Assembly: GCA_964421595.1 (NCBI GenBank)
Contig: CAYQXY010000015.1
Coordinates: 35,729-99,728, forward strand
Source: PXAP01 sp964421595
GTDB lineage: Bacteria > Bacteroidota > Bacteroidia > Bacteroidales > PUMT01
DNA length: 64,000 nt
Reading direction: 5' to 3'
The notes below the pieces were generated by a model. That model ran no database searches. It was not told the DNA's origin and saw only the letters and a program-made list of their open reading frames with translations. Both the position numbers and the translations under genes were made by a program. Shown piece after piece: positions 38,202 to 46,401 of this stretch (position 1 is the first letter of the stretch; every line of letters starts with the position of its first letter).

Positions 38202-38960
38202 TCGTAAAATATTTATCGATTAGATTTATTTACTGAACAGTATATTATATAGATAATGCCTGGCGTGCTCAGTCACACAAGATTTCTTCCAGCTGTTTCT
38301 GAAATCATTTTCGTGAAATACTCAATAAAAGAATAGTCAGCCTGCTTTTAAATTGATAGTAAGTTTCGAAATATGAATGCCCGAGAGTTTGTGTTGTTAC
38401 TGCTTCGCATCCTCAGTAACATAATGATTCTGTTACCGGGAACCTATCAGAATTATTTAAATTGAATGAAATGTAATTTTTGTATAGCCTTAATTATTAG
38501 GTAAGTTATTGAATTTTTGAATTGGCTTCAATAAAAAATCTAAAAAATTTTACTATTTATTGGTGAATGAAAGAAATTAGCAGGTGAAGCTGCAATATTT
38601 CAATAGGAATGAAGATTTCAGGTAGCCCGGAATAGCAGGAAAAGGATGAAAATATTGGAGACCCGGGGGCATTAACAAATTATCCCATCAGTTTTTTACT
38701 GATGAACTTGCCATTATCATCCCTGACAGGATACCTTAGTAAAGTCCGCCAGAAAGAACTTGTAACTCTTATGTTGCTGACTATTCTTCAAAGGTTGGAT
38801 CAAATTATTATCCCTAACTAATAAAGTTGAATAATTCCGAACGGCATATTAAGCAAAATCAACCAGTATGTGGACAACGGGCAAATTTAATTCTTTAACA
38901 GTTGTTGAGTGGAGAATTCAGGATTAAGAGTGATCCTGAAGGCAAAAATGGGAATTATCC

Positions 38961-39087
38961 AAAAAAAAAAAGAGATTCCCCGGGGAACCTCCTCCATGTA
39001 GTTAGCACCTAACCATCTCCTTTGCGATTTCTTTAAATCCAGATTTTTCCTTTTTGGGCTGCTAAATACAGGTTCCCGGGGTATCTC
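38961..39087 (-). ncRNA. Candidate structured small RNA with intrinsic terminator
   Basis: On the minus strand, a 5' arm (39087-39070, starting GAGATACCCCGGGAACCT) pairs with a 3' arm (38990-38972) over about 17 base pairs with one mismatch and one bulge. Inside, a second helix pairs GTATTTAGCA with TGCTAACTAC (9 of 10), and an apical hairpin GATTT-AAAG-AAATC is present. The 3' arm is directly followed by an eleven-base T run (38971-38961 on the plus strand as A), an intrinsic terminator. A long, interrupted rod-like hairpin of about 127 nt resembles small 6S-like RNAs, but no sequence match can be claimed. Confidence 0.55.
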
Positions 39088-39194
39088 ATATTATTTACTT
39101 TTTGTCTATTTTCCGGTGCCTTTCCAGTAAACATTGAATTGTACGATTAAAAGTAAGCTATCGTTACCAAAAAAAAGATGACCTGCTTCACCTA

Positions 39195-39218
39195 AAAAGG
39201 TGATATGCATCACCTTTT
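39195..39218. other. Hairpin or palindromic operator
   Basis: Arms AAAAGGTGAT (39195-39204) and ATCACCTTTT (39209-39218) pair perfectly over a 4-nt loop. There is no adjacent gene end, so a protein-binding palindrome or a hairpin in an untranslated leader are both possible. Confidence 0.4.
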
Positions 39219-39432
39219 AATCATCTCATTAACAACTCTTTATCATGTGTTTTTTGCCGTTTACCTATTAAATTAATCCGTTCATCATGTAAAAACAAAC
39301 GTTAGTCATAAACGGGCAGTAAGCCGGGTTCGTCCCAATTTTAATTTATGGTGTTATTATGGTAACAAAATTTACAGCGCCAACGGTGTAAAAATTGTAT
39401 TATTTGACTAAGAACTTAAGCCTGTAAAAGTT

Positions 39433-39484
39433 AAAAAAGAAAACCCCCTGCCTGCAATAAAACAATTACAAGACAGGAGGCTTA
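39433..39484 (-). terminator. Terminator of the DUF1080 gene
   Basis: Reading on the minus strand just after the stop at 39520, GCCTCCTG pairs with CAGGCAGGGGG (one bulged C) and is followed by TTTTCTTTTTT. This is a plausible intrinsic terminator. Confidence 0.55.
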
Positions 39485-39519
39485 AACTCTCTTTTCAATC
39501 CGTTTGAGGGCAGGGATAT

Positions 39520-40233
39520 TTACAATTCCCTGATCATAATATTCCTGAACCAGATATCATCACTATGATCCTGTAGCCCAATGTATCCTTCCTTTGCCTT
39601 TCCAAAAAGTTCAGCATTAAACTTACTTTTCTCCACCATCTCATCCCATTCAGCAGTGCCGATTTCAAATTCTACTACATCTACTCCGTTCTGGCGATGA
39701 GTTACCCGGCCATTATTTACTATTATCTCGGCAGTATTCCATTCCCCAGGAGTATTGGCGTTTTGTGGAACAGCAGGTAAGATATCATAAAGAGAAGCCG
39801 ACATCCTGTTTCCGTCTACACCCTGTTTTGCATCGGGATGCCCCTCATTATCAAGAAGCTGATATTCAAGTCCGGTATGCCATATAGGTGCACCAGGCCT
39901 CTCCTCTGCAAGGTAGAAAATACCGGAATTACCATTTACAGAAATTCGCCACTCAAGCTTAAAATGGAAATTCCCAAACTTCTGGTCATATATGATATCT
40001 CCACCTCTACCCGAGAAAAACAGAGTGCCATCATCAACTGTCCATCCGGTTTCCGGAAAACTGTCGCTGTTATAACCTCTCCATCCATCGGTTGTTTCAC
40101 CATCAAACATCAGCATCCATCCTTCACGTTCCTGTGCTCTGGTCAGTTCATTAGGAGTTTGCATGCCGGTCATGCAGGAGTTAGCCACAACAGCTATAAT
40201 CACTGTCATAAAAACTAGATATTTTCTTCTCAT
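39520..40233 (-). CDS. DUF1080 (3-keto-disaccharide hydrolase-like) lipoprotein
   Basis: The 237-residue lipoprotein (lipobox VVANSC) consists essentially of one DUF1080 domain: WMLMFDGETTDGWRGY at the start, NFHFKLEWRISVNGNSGIFY in the centre, then HTGLEYQLLDNEGHPDA and GEWNTAEIIVNNGRVTHRQNG. Such exported domains act on sugars, including 3-keto-glycosides in some characterised cases. It lies next to a GH76 gene in a carbohydrate-related neighbourhood, but no oxidising partner is adjacent. Confidence 0.88.
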   Translation of the reverse strand: MRRKYLVFMTVIIAVVANSCMTGMQTPNELTRAQEREGWMLMFDGETTDGWRGYNSDSFPETGWTVDDGTLFFSGRGGDIIYDQKFGNFHFKLEWRISVNGNSGIFYLAEERPGAPIWHTGLEYQLLDNEGHPDAKQGVDGNRMSASLYDILPAVPQNANTPGEWNTAEIIVNNGRVTHRQNGVDVVEFEIGTAEWDEMVEKSKFNAELFGKAKEGYIGLQDHSDDIWFRNIMIREL

Positions 40234-40348
40234 TATTTTGAATTTTAGTTATTCAATTATTTTATTAAGCGTAAATTTAATCATAAGCCTTATTTTAAAC
40301 AAGAACATTTATTACCCAGATAACCGAAATATTAAAACTCATACCGGC

Positions 40349-41515
40349 CTAAAGGCTCGCGGCCAGTGAGGCCCACATTTCAACCAGGCTGGCCTGATCG
40401 AGCAGCCACTTGTACTGATCGTCAACTTTGCCGGACCAGTCTTTGCTAAACAAACCATTCTCATCTCTTACATTCTCCCATAGATGGTCCATATTATCTT
40501 TGAAGATAAGCAAAAATTCAGGATCGTTGGTAATGTTATAAAGCTCGGTATAACCACGCATCATAACTGTAATAAACCAGTTATCAGTCCTTTTAAACAA
40601 CCGGAACGACTTCCCGTCCGCAGTTTGAAAATCTTCGGTAAAATAAAATATTCCCGATACACCTATCTTTTCCGCTTCTTCAAGAAAAGACTTCTCGCCT
40701 GTTATCTTGTAAAGCATTGCCGCTGCCTGCATCATCTGTCCTGAATTATAGGCATACTTTCTCTTGTCGACCTTTCCGTCGAGATCAATGTTATCAAAAT
40801 ACAGGTAATCAGTTTTATCCTGAAGAGTCTCTTTTGTCCAGAAGTAAATCTCCTGTCCCCGTTCAAAAAACTCATGGTCGTCCGTAGTTTCGAAAAGCTT
40901 GAATGCAAGCACAGCGGCAGGAGCGTTCGAGCAGGTATTCTTGGAAAGCTTTCTTTGTTCATTCCAGTAGATTCCGCCCCCGGCCTTATCATCCCAGCCA
41001 CTGATGATAAACTCCCATAGCAATTTCGACCGCTCGAGATATTCACTATTTCCAGTCAGCCTGTAAGCCTCAAGATAGTCGAGAGCTATCCATACATTAT
41101 CATCATAAAACCTGTCGCTCCTGTTTGCCTGAATAATATACGACTGGTAACAAGCCGGCTGCCGGGAGGTGTCGAAATAATTCTGGAGACCCGGAATTAT
41201 CAATGTATCGAGCATAGCTTCATATTTCTTATCACCTGAACCTTGCAGGAGCATGTTCACCGCAGTAAACAAACCCGATGTCGGCCAGAGATAAGCAACC
41301 CTCCTTCCCTGCAAGGTATCAGCACCGGCAAGGTAAGTCACCCTGCCATCCTCCCTGTAAGGAAAAGTTTCATTAAATAGCGAATTAAAGCCGGCATCAT
41401 AATGAGAAATGATCTGATGGAGTGTAATATCGGCACGATCAAGATCGACAGAATTCCTGCAGCCGCCAAAAAGCAGCAAAACTGAAACAACAAACAAAAT
41501 AAATACTTTCTTCAT
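40349..41515 (-). CDS. Glycoside hydrolase family 76 lipoprotein
   Basis: This protein of about 388 residues has a lipoprotein signal (LLFGGCRNS) and the (alpha/alpha)6 fold of GH76, whose members are endo-alpha-1,6-mannanases. The catalytic double aspartate is in FYDDNVWIALDYLEAY (positions 143-144 counted from an upstream in-frame ATG at 41530). Further family stretches are GGGIYWNEQRKLSKNTCSNA and YAYNSGQMMQAAAMLY. The ATG at 41515 (MKKVFILFVV) gives a proper signal peptide and is preferred. It is not linked to SusC/SusD genes here. Confidence 0.87.
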   Translation of the reverse strand: MKKVFILFVVSVLLLFGGCRNSVDLDRADITLHQIISHYDAGFNSLFNETFPYREDGRVTYLAGADTLQGRRVAYLWPTSGLFTAVNMLLQGSGDKKYEAMLDTLIIPGLQNYFDTSRQPACYQSYIIQANRSDRFYDDNVWIALDYLEAYRLTGNSEYLERSKLLWEFIISGWDDKAGGGIYWNEQRKLSKNTCSNAPAAVLAFKLFETTDDHEFFERGQEIYFWTKETLQDKTDYLYFDNIDLDGKVDKRKYAYNSGQMMQAAAMLYKITGEKSFLEEAEKIGVSGIFYFTEDFQTADGKSFRLFKRTDNWFITVMMRGYTELYNITNDPEFLLIFKDNMDHLWENVRDENGLFSKDWSGKVDDQYKWLLDQASLVEMWASLAASL

Positions 41516-41734
41516 AATATCTGGAATCATAAATGCCCTCTTAAAATGGCAACAACAATTTTACGAAAACAAACACCACCTATAACCAAATACTCAATTA
41601 AATAACATTTTTTAAGGTTTTATTTTTTCGTATTGGGTATTTCTTAATGGCAAAATTTTTAATTTGCGTGCCAGATAAAAACATTATCCTTCAATTAACT
41701 GCTTGTAACCTTAGTCATACATCCTATACCAATC

Positions 41735-42601
41735 ATGATAAAAAGAACAATTCTCACCGGCTTGATAACAATAATTATGGCAGCCACAACAAACGCCCAG
41801 TTTCCGGGACGCCCTCCTCAGGGAATAGCGCACATGAAAAGCATGAGCAGCCAGATACTAAATGTGGAAAGAAACTACTCCATATACCTTCCCAAAAGCT
41901 ATGAATCTGATCCATCCAGGCATTATCCGGTCCTCTATCTGCTTCATGGTCTATGGGGAAATAGCAAAGACTGGCTTGAAAGAGGCCATATTCAGGATGT
42001 AGCCAACCAGATAATTGATACCGAACAGGCAGTTGAAATGATCATCGTCATGCCGGACGCGGGGACAGAGTGGAACGGATATTTTAACATGAATGGCTGG
42101 CCATACGAAACATACTTCTTTCAGGAGTTCATCCCCTATATCGAATCAACCTACAGGGTCAGGGAAGGAAAGAATAACAGGGCTATTGCCGGACTATCTA
42201 TGGGAGGTGGAGGAGCCACAGTTTACGGGCAAAAATACCCGCAAATGTTTTCTTCGGTTTATGCAATAAGCGCACTGATGACCCTTGGTCAGGGCGGCGG
42301 AATCCAGGAAGACAATCAGAAGATAGCTGAACTCAACCGCACCGTAAGGGAGAACGATGCAGTAAAATTTGTTTCTTCATCAACCAGGGAAACAAGGGAG
42401 CAACTTGGAACTGTAAGATGGTTCGTCGATTGTGGTGATGATGATTTTCTGCTTAATGCTAACCTGGAATTTGTCAGGGAAATGAAAAATGCTCGCATCC
42501 CGTTGCAATTCCGCGTACGTGATGGCGGCCACACCTGGGAATACTGGCATTCGTCCCTCTACAAGATACTACCCTTCGTATCGTTCGGTTTTATGCAATA
42601 A
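41735..42601 (+). CDS. Secreted CE1-like esterase (alpha/beta hydrolase)
   Basis: The 288-residue protein has a signal peptide ending near TTNAQ and the esterase D/feruloyl-esterase-type fold. LYLLHGLWGNSKDW is the oxyanion region, AGLSMGGGGATVYGQKYP contains the nucleophile Ser155, and the acid and base are probably Asp in VDCGDDDFLL and His in RDGGHTWEYW. Relatives hydrolyse acetyl or feruloyl esters on polysaccharides. A fragment of another member of this family occurs at 63129-63323. Confidence 0.88.
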   Translation: MIKRTILTGLITIIMAATTNAQFPGRPPQGIAHMKSMSSQILNVERNYSIYLPKSYESDPSRHYPVLYLLHGLWGNSKDWLERGHIQDVANQIIDTEQAVEMIIVMPDAGTEWNGYFNMNGWPYETYFFQEFIPYIESTYRVREGKNNRAIAGLSMGGGGATVYGQKYPQMFSSVYAISALMTLGQGGGIQEDNQKIAELNRTVRENDAVKFVSSSTRETREQLGTVRWFVDCGDDDFLLNANLEFVREMKNARIPLQFRVRDGGHTWEYWHSSLYKILPFVSFGFMQ

Positions 42602-42611
42602 CTGATAAATT

Positions 42612-42688
42612 CATAACATCGTTTACACTTTCGCAGCATGACATCGTTTATACTCTACTCTGATTTTGTAGCATAAGATCGTTTACAT
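42612..42688. repeat. Three direct repeats, possible IS21-type end remnant
   Basis: Three near-identical 17-mers occur directly after the esterase stop: CATAACATCGTTTACAC (42612), CATGACATCGTTTATAC (42638) and CATAAGATCGTTTACAT (42672). Spacings are 26 and 34 bp. Multiple short repeats at one end are a feature of IS21-family elements; no istA/istB is present, so this would be a remnant. A regulator-binding iteron array is the alternative. Confidence 0.45.
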
Positions 42689-42738
42689 TTTTAATTAATT
42701 GTAAGCGCCTCGCCTGATCCTGATCTGGTCAGTTCAAA

Positions 42739-42960
42739 CTACTTATTAAAAGCTTTGATATAAACCAAGACACTTTCTTCAATATCCTTCTTAATGTCTT
42801 CCCATTTTAAATCAGGATTAATAAGTAATTCAGGCCAGTCAGCCAGATCAACATCATCGAAAAAAACCAGGCTTTTCAAAACATGAGAATCGTGGGGCTG
42901 ATTATATTTAAGCCTGTAAAAGCCAATAATATCAAGTGTAACTGACTGGGCAAATAGCAT
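42739..42960 (-). pseudogene. C-terminal fragment resembling AbiEii-type nucleotidyltransferases
   Basis: The 73-codon frame contains HVLKSLVFFDDVDLADWPEL followed by KWEDIKKDIEESVLVYI. This resembles the C-terminal end of AbiEii/AbiGii-type nucleotidyltransferase toxins (consensus like LKSLVYFDDAE...W..VK). An in-frame stop lies directly before the first ATG and no upstream part of the gene is found, so it is a remnant. It sits in the same decayed island as the repeats at 42612-42688. Confidence 0.5.
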
Positions 42961-43247
42961 TTAAATGACTTTAGAGGTAGAGTTGACTTTATTCCTTTTT
43001 TGAACATGCTATTGAACAAAATGTCATTTCAATCGAATACTCAGTGTGGAACACTTTTCTGCCCAATGGTGAAGATATGCTCTGTGTATATCACTTATAT
43101 AATTTAATTCTGATGCAGAGTATGTGTAATTTTTGTAATTTGTATTTTTAAACCTGCCTGCATGTGAGTATATAGATAATTATAATCACCATGAAATTAT
43201 TTATTTACTAATATATAAAGATGCATTATCAACAAAAAGAATCATAA

Positions 43248-44423
43248 ATGAGCTATAAATTAACTCTACTATTTAGACTTGGGAAATCGTATCAAACCTT
43301 AGGTAATGCTTCCAGACTGAATATGGCAAAATATCTGGCTGCTAAATTTGATTCAACAATTCTCACCAACCAGGCCGAGTCTATTCAAAACATGTTTCCT
43401 GATCAGAAAATTATTTCCATTAAGAGCTCAATAAAAGGCAAAGTACCGCTTTTTAACGAGTATAGATACTGGAAATATCTTGCTAAAAAGATAAATTCAA
43501 TTCCAGCTGATGGTGTTTTTATTTTTCTCGATGCACCGGTTGCTATTTGGATTCGAAAACCTGTTTTTCAATACATACATCAATATGGTAAACGGAATGT
43601 AAGCGATAATTCTCCAATAATAGAATTTTTTAAATCACAAATACAACAGATCAAACATCGGTATTTCTTAAAGGGCTTTAAAAAATCATCGCAAAACTTT
43701 GTGGTTTCTTCCTTTTTAATGGACTATTTCAAAAACGAGGGGTTAGAAAATCTTGAGCTTACACCTCATGCCATCGAATTAAGCAAATTCCAGAATCCGT
43801 TAATCAATGATAAACACAAAAAGCTTTCGGATCTTAGAAATAAAGGGTGGTTTATAATGTCCTACACCGGATGGGTTACTGAAAACAGAGGATTTCAGTT
43901 AATGATGGATACCATTAAAAAAATTGCAAAACACAATAGTAATGTAATGCTGGTTATTGCCGGTGCGGATAGTAATTTCAGTAACAGAATATCTGATTAC
44001 CAGGAAAAATATCAATTGCAAAATAATATCATTAATTATGGAATTGTTGATGTATCAATTATTCCGGGTATATTACATTATTCTAATGTAGCCCTGAGTT
44101 TTTGGGAAGCTGATGTACCAGGCTTTCAGTTAGCACCTCCTCAAAAAATATTCGAATATTTTGCAGCAGGGCTTCCTGTTATATGTAACAAAGTCCAGAC
44201 TCATTCAATGTTTGTAGAAAACAAAAAAACCGGCTTTGTTTTGGATATGGATTCAACAGCAGTGGCTGATGCAGTTCTTGAATTAATTAACAATAAAGAG
44301 TTGTACCGGCAAATGTGCACCAATGTATCGAATGAAGCAAAAAAATACGACATGGATGTGGTGTATCATAAGATGGTAGAAATTATAAATGAAAAAATAA
44401 ATGAGCTTCAAATACTTCCTTAA
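43248..44423 (+). CDS. Glycosyltransferase family 4, isolated
   Basis: The 391-residue GT-B protein has a GT4 donor-site pattern: SYTGWVTENRGFQLMMDTI at the domain junction, LVIAGADSNF, then APPQKIFEYFAAGLPVICN with the conserved FEYFAAG. It is AT-rich, alone, and flanked by a decayed island on the left and a long noncoding stretch on the right. It is distant from the exopolysaccharide operon, and its acceptor is unknown. Acquisition by transfer is likely but not proven. Confidence 0.88.
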   Translation: MSYKLTLLFRLGKSYQTLGNASRLNMAKYLAAKFDSTILTNQAESIQNMFPDQKIISIKSSIKGKVPLFNEYRYWKYLAKKINSIPADGVFIFLDAPVAIWIRKPVFQYIHQYGKRNVSDNSPIIEFFKSQIQQIKHRYFLKGFKKSSQNFVVSSFLMDYFKNEGLENLELTPHAIELSKFQNPLINDKHKKLSDLRNKGWFIMSYTGWVTENRGFQLMMDTIKKIAKHNSNVMLVIAGADSNFSNRISDYQEKYQLQNNIINYGIVDVSIIPGILHYSNVALSFWEADVPGFQLAPPQKIFEYFAAGLPVICNKVQTHSMFVENKKTGFVLDMDSTAVADAVLELINNKELYRQMCTNVSNEAKKYDMDVVYHKMVEIINEKINELQILP

Positions 44424-45575
44424 CAAAGTTCTCCCCCGGGCTTGATTTACAATTTCCACACTCTTTCCTACCGATCTGTCATGATGACTATTTGTTAAAA
44501 GGCTTAAATGGATTGCCCCGGAACGATTCATACAAAGAAATGAGTGCCCTTCGCTTTCGGCATCAAAGATTGCCGGCCAGAATATACAAAAACAAAACCG
44601 GGAACTTTTTCTGTCGAAAAAATTCCCGGCTCACTTTTCGCGGCGAACCGCTGAAGTGTCAAGCTACTGTTATTATGACTGACCTCTGTTAACAAATCCC
44701 GGAGGATCTGTTCCGAAGGTCCTGACCTTGTTCCGATCGGCTTTTTATGGCCGAAGTTCACGCTGGTCACCGTTCCTGTTATGCGGCCTGAAGATTTTCC
44801 CGAAAGAATTTCTTCGTTTGACCTGACTGAAATATTCGAACCGTAAGGTTTTATTATTTTCAGCTTAACATCTCAAAGAACAAGTCTTTTATCCCTTACT
44901 TGATATATCAAATATACAAAGTTAAATCATTTACCTCCAAATATTTTCGCATCTCTGTATTCACAAGAAAGCAACAGAGGTTATCAACATTTTGTTAATA
45001 CAGTCAGATCTTTTATTATTAACAACTTACGCCAAAAAAGAATAGAAGCCGCATCAGTTATCAACATAGCGTTAAACTGCGTAACGGTCCAACTACCCTC
45101 CGATCTCAATAATTCCCTACTTGACGGGCATCTTTTAAAACTAAAGGTTTCCTATTATCTTTCACTTTCCAGGTATGCAACGAGTTTATTATATCTCTTT
45201 CAATTTCCATATCTTACACGCATTTTGTGCTATTTATGTGTAAATCTACACATATTTAGCACAAAAAAATGGCATTAATAAATTTTATCGTAAGAACCTC
45301 ATTGCGAACTTTTTTAATTGCGATTTCATTCGTAACAAAATTAAAGTAGCAATTCATGCTTCCCTTTCGGGGAAAAACTTCTAAAACTAAAAAATGCAGG
45401 TTTGCAATATCAAATAACGAAAGAAAAATTGCTTAAGAATAAGCCAGACTGACTGCACCTTTCAGCGAGTTTGACTGCCGGGATCGCAAAAATATACAAC
45501 CTGTATTTCCAACCTTTAAAAAACTTCCCGTCTTATAAGCAGACAGAAAAAAATATCTCATTAAAATTTCACATT
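44424..45575. other. Long stretch with an ATG-less open frame and a strong inverted repeat
   Basis: No recognised gene. On the minus strand, a frame is open from 44872 to the stop at 44528 (114 codons) with protein-like composition, but it has no ATG; the first usable start is a GTG at 44770. A 20-bp inverted repeat lies at 45223-45266. Two TTATCAACA sequences (near 44977 and 45058) are one mismatch from a DnaA box but are not clustered. Confidence 0.4.
45223..45266. repeat. Strong inverted repeat, 18 of 20 paired
   Basis: Left arm TTTTGTGCTATTTATGTGTA (45223-45242) and right arm TACACATATTTAGCACAAAA (45247-45266) are complementary at 18 of 20 positions over a 4-nt spacer. It could form a long hairpin or cruciform or be bound by a dimeric regulator. 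No gene starts within 300 bp. Confidence 0.6.
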
Positions 45576-46331
45576 ATGAAAACATCTATCAAATTATCAA
45601 ACATGTTTAAGACAGCCGGATTATTTTTATTCTCACTGGCTATAATGTCATCATGCAACAAGGATGAAGTAAAAAACGGAACATTCATTAAGTTTAAATC
45701 TACCTATGAGGCACCTGTCAGCACTGCAGGACTGAAAAGCACTGCAGCCGAAAGCGTAGTAATTGAAAGCTTCAAAATAAACATTGAAGAAATAGAAATT
45801 GAATTCAACGACAACGATCCACTGTTTGCTACAGATTCGGTTGCCACTGATTACGAACTTGACGGGCCCTTTGAAATAGATTTGTTGACCGACGGTAACG
45901 CTCTTGAAACTACTATTGTAAAGAATGTTGAGCTGCCCGTTGCAGCCTATGACGAAATTGAATTTAAATTCAGGGAAAGTGAGAATTCAATATCGGAAAT
46001 GTTTGGCAAATCACTTTTAATTAAAGGTACCATAAACGGAACACCCTTCATTTTCTGGACAGATGAAGAAATTGAAGTAGAAATAGAGTTTGAGGAGGTC
46101 TTTAGCATGGAAGAAGCAAGTTTAGCCCTTCTTACTGTATCTTTCGATATTGCTTCACTTTTTGATCCTGCGAAAGGCGGCATCGATCTGTCCAATGCAG
46201 CAGATGGTAATGAAAATGGCACTATCGAAATCTATCCTGGCGATCCCGATGGCAACAACGACCTTGCAGATATGTTATGGGAAAAGCTGGAAAATATCAT
46301 AGAAGCTTTTGAAGACAGTATGGATGATTAA
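45576..46331 (+). CDS. Acidic lipoprotein of unknown function
   Basis: The predicted 251-residue protein has a lipoprotein signal (LAIMSSCNKDE) and a strongly acidic body rich in alternating beta-strand patterns (IESFKINIEEIEIEFNDND, EIEVEIEFEEVF). It resembles Bacteroidetes DUF4382-type lipoproteins in layout, but no family signature is certain. The frame is open from 45471; the ATG at 45576 is chosen because it begins a clean signal peptide (MKTSIKLSNMFK). An intrinsic terminator follows at 46360-46392. Confidence 0.7.
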   Translation: MKTSIKLSNMFKTAGLFLFSLAIMSSCNKDEVKNGTFIKFKSTYEAPVSTAGLKSTAAESVVIESFKINIEEIEIEFNDNDPLFATDSVATDYELDGPFEIDLLTDGNALETTIVKNVELPVAAYDEIEFKFRESENSISEMFGKSLLIKGTINGTPFIFWTDEEIEVEIEFEEVFSMEEASLALLTVSFDIASLFDPAKGGIDLSNAADGNENGTIEIYPGDPDGNNDLADMLWEKLENIIEAFEDSMDD

Positions 46332-46359
46332 CAGGTCACGGATTTAACAAATTAAAGCA

Positions 46360-46392
46360 AATTAAGGTTCGCATTGCGGACCTTAATTTTTT
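46360..46392 (+). terminator. Intrinsic terminator after the acidic lipoprotein
   Basis: AATTAAGGTTCGC pairs with GCGGACCTTAATT (13 pairs including one T-G) over a 3-nt loop and is followed by TTTT. It lies between convergent genes and may serve both. Confidence 0.8.
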
Positions 46393-46401
46393 AATAGCCG
46401 G

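Larger units (their letters stand above)
38202..39519. other. 1.3-kb gene-free region upstream of the exopolysaccharide operon
   Basis: No protein-coding frame is credible. The stretch holds a candidate structured small RNA on the minus strand (38961-39087), a 10-bp-stem hairpin (39195-39218) and the terminator of the next gene (39433-39484). The operon promoter is probably within 38202-38900, but no box was recognised with confidence. Confidence 0.5.

Noticed and set aside
39300..39340. AAGCCGGGTTCG resembling the 3' end of RNase P RNA on the minus strand
   Set aside because: The matching 5' element (GAGGAAAGTCCGG) is absent at the expected distance and no P4 pairing can be made.
44970..45070. 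Two TTATCAACA sequences resembling DnaA boxes
   Set aside because: Only two, each one mismatch from consensus, without an AT-rich unwinding region or replication genes nearby.
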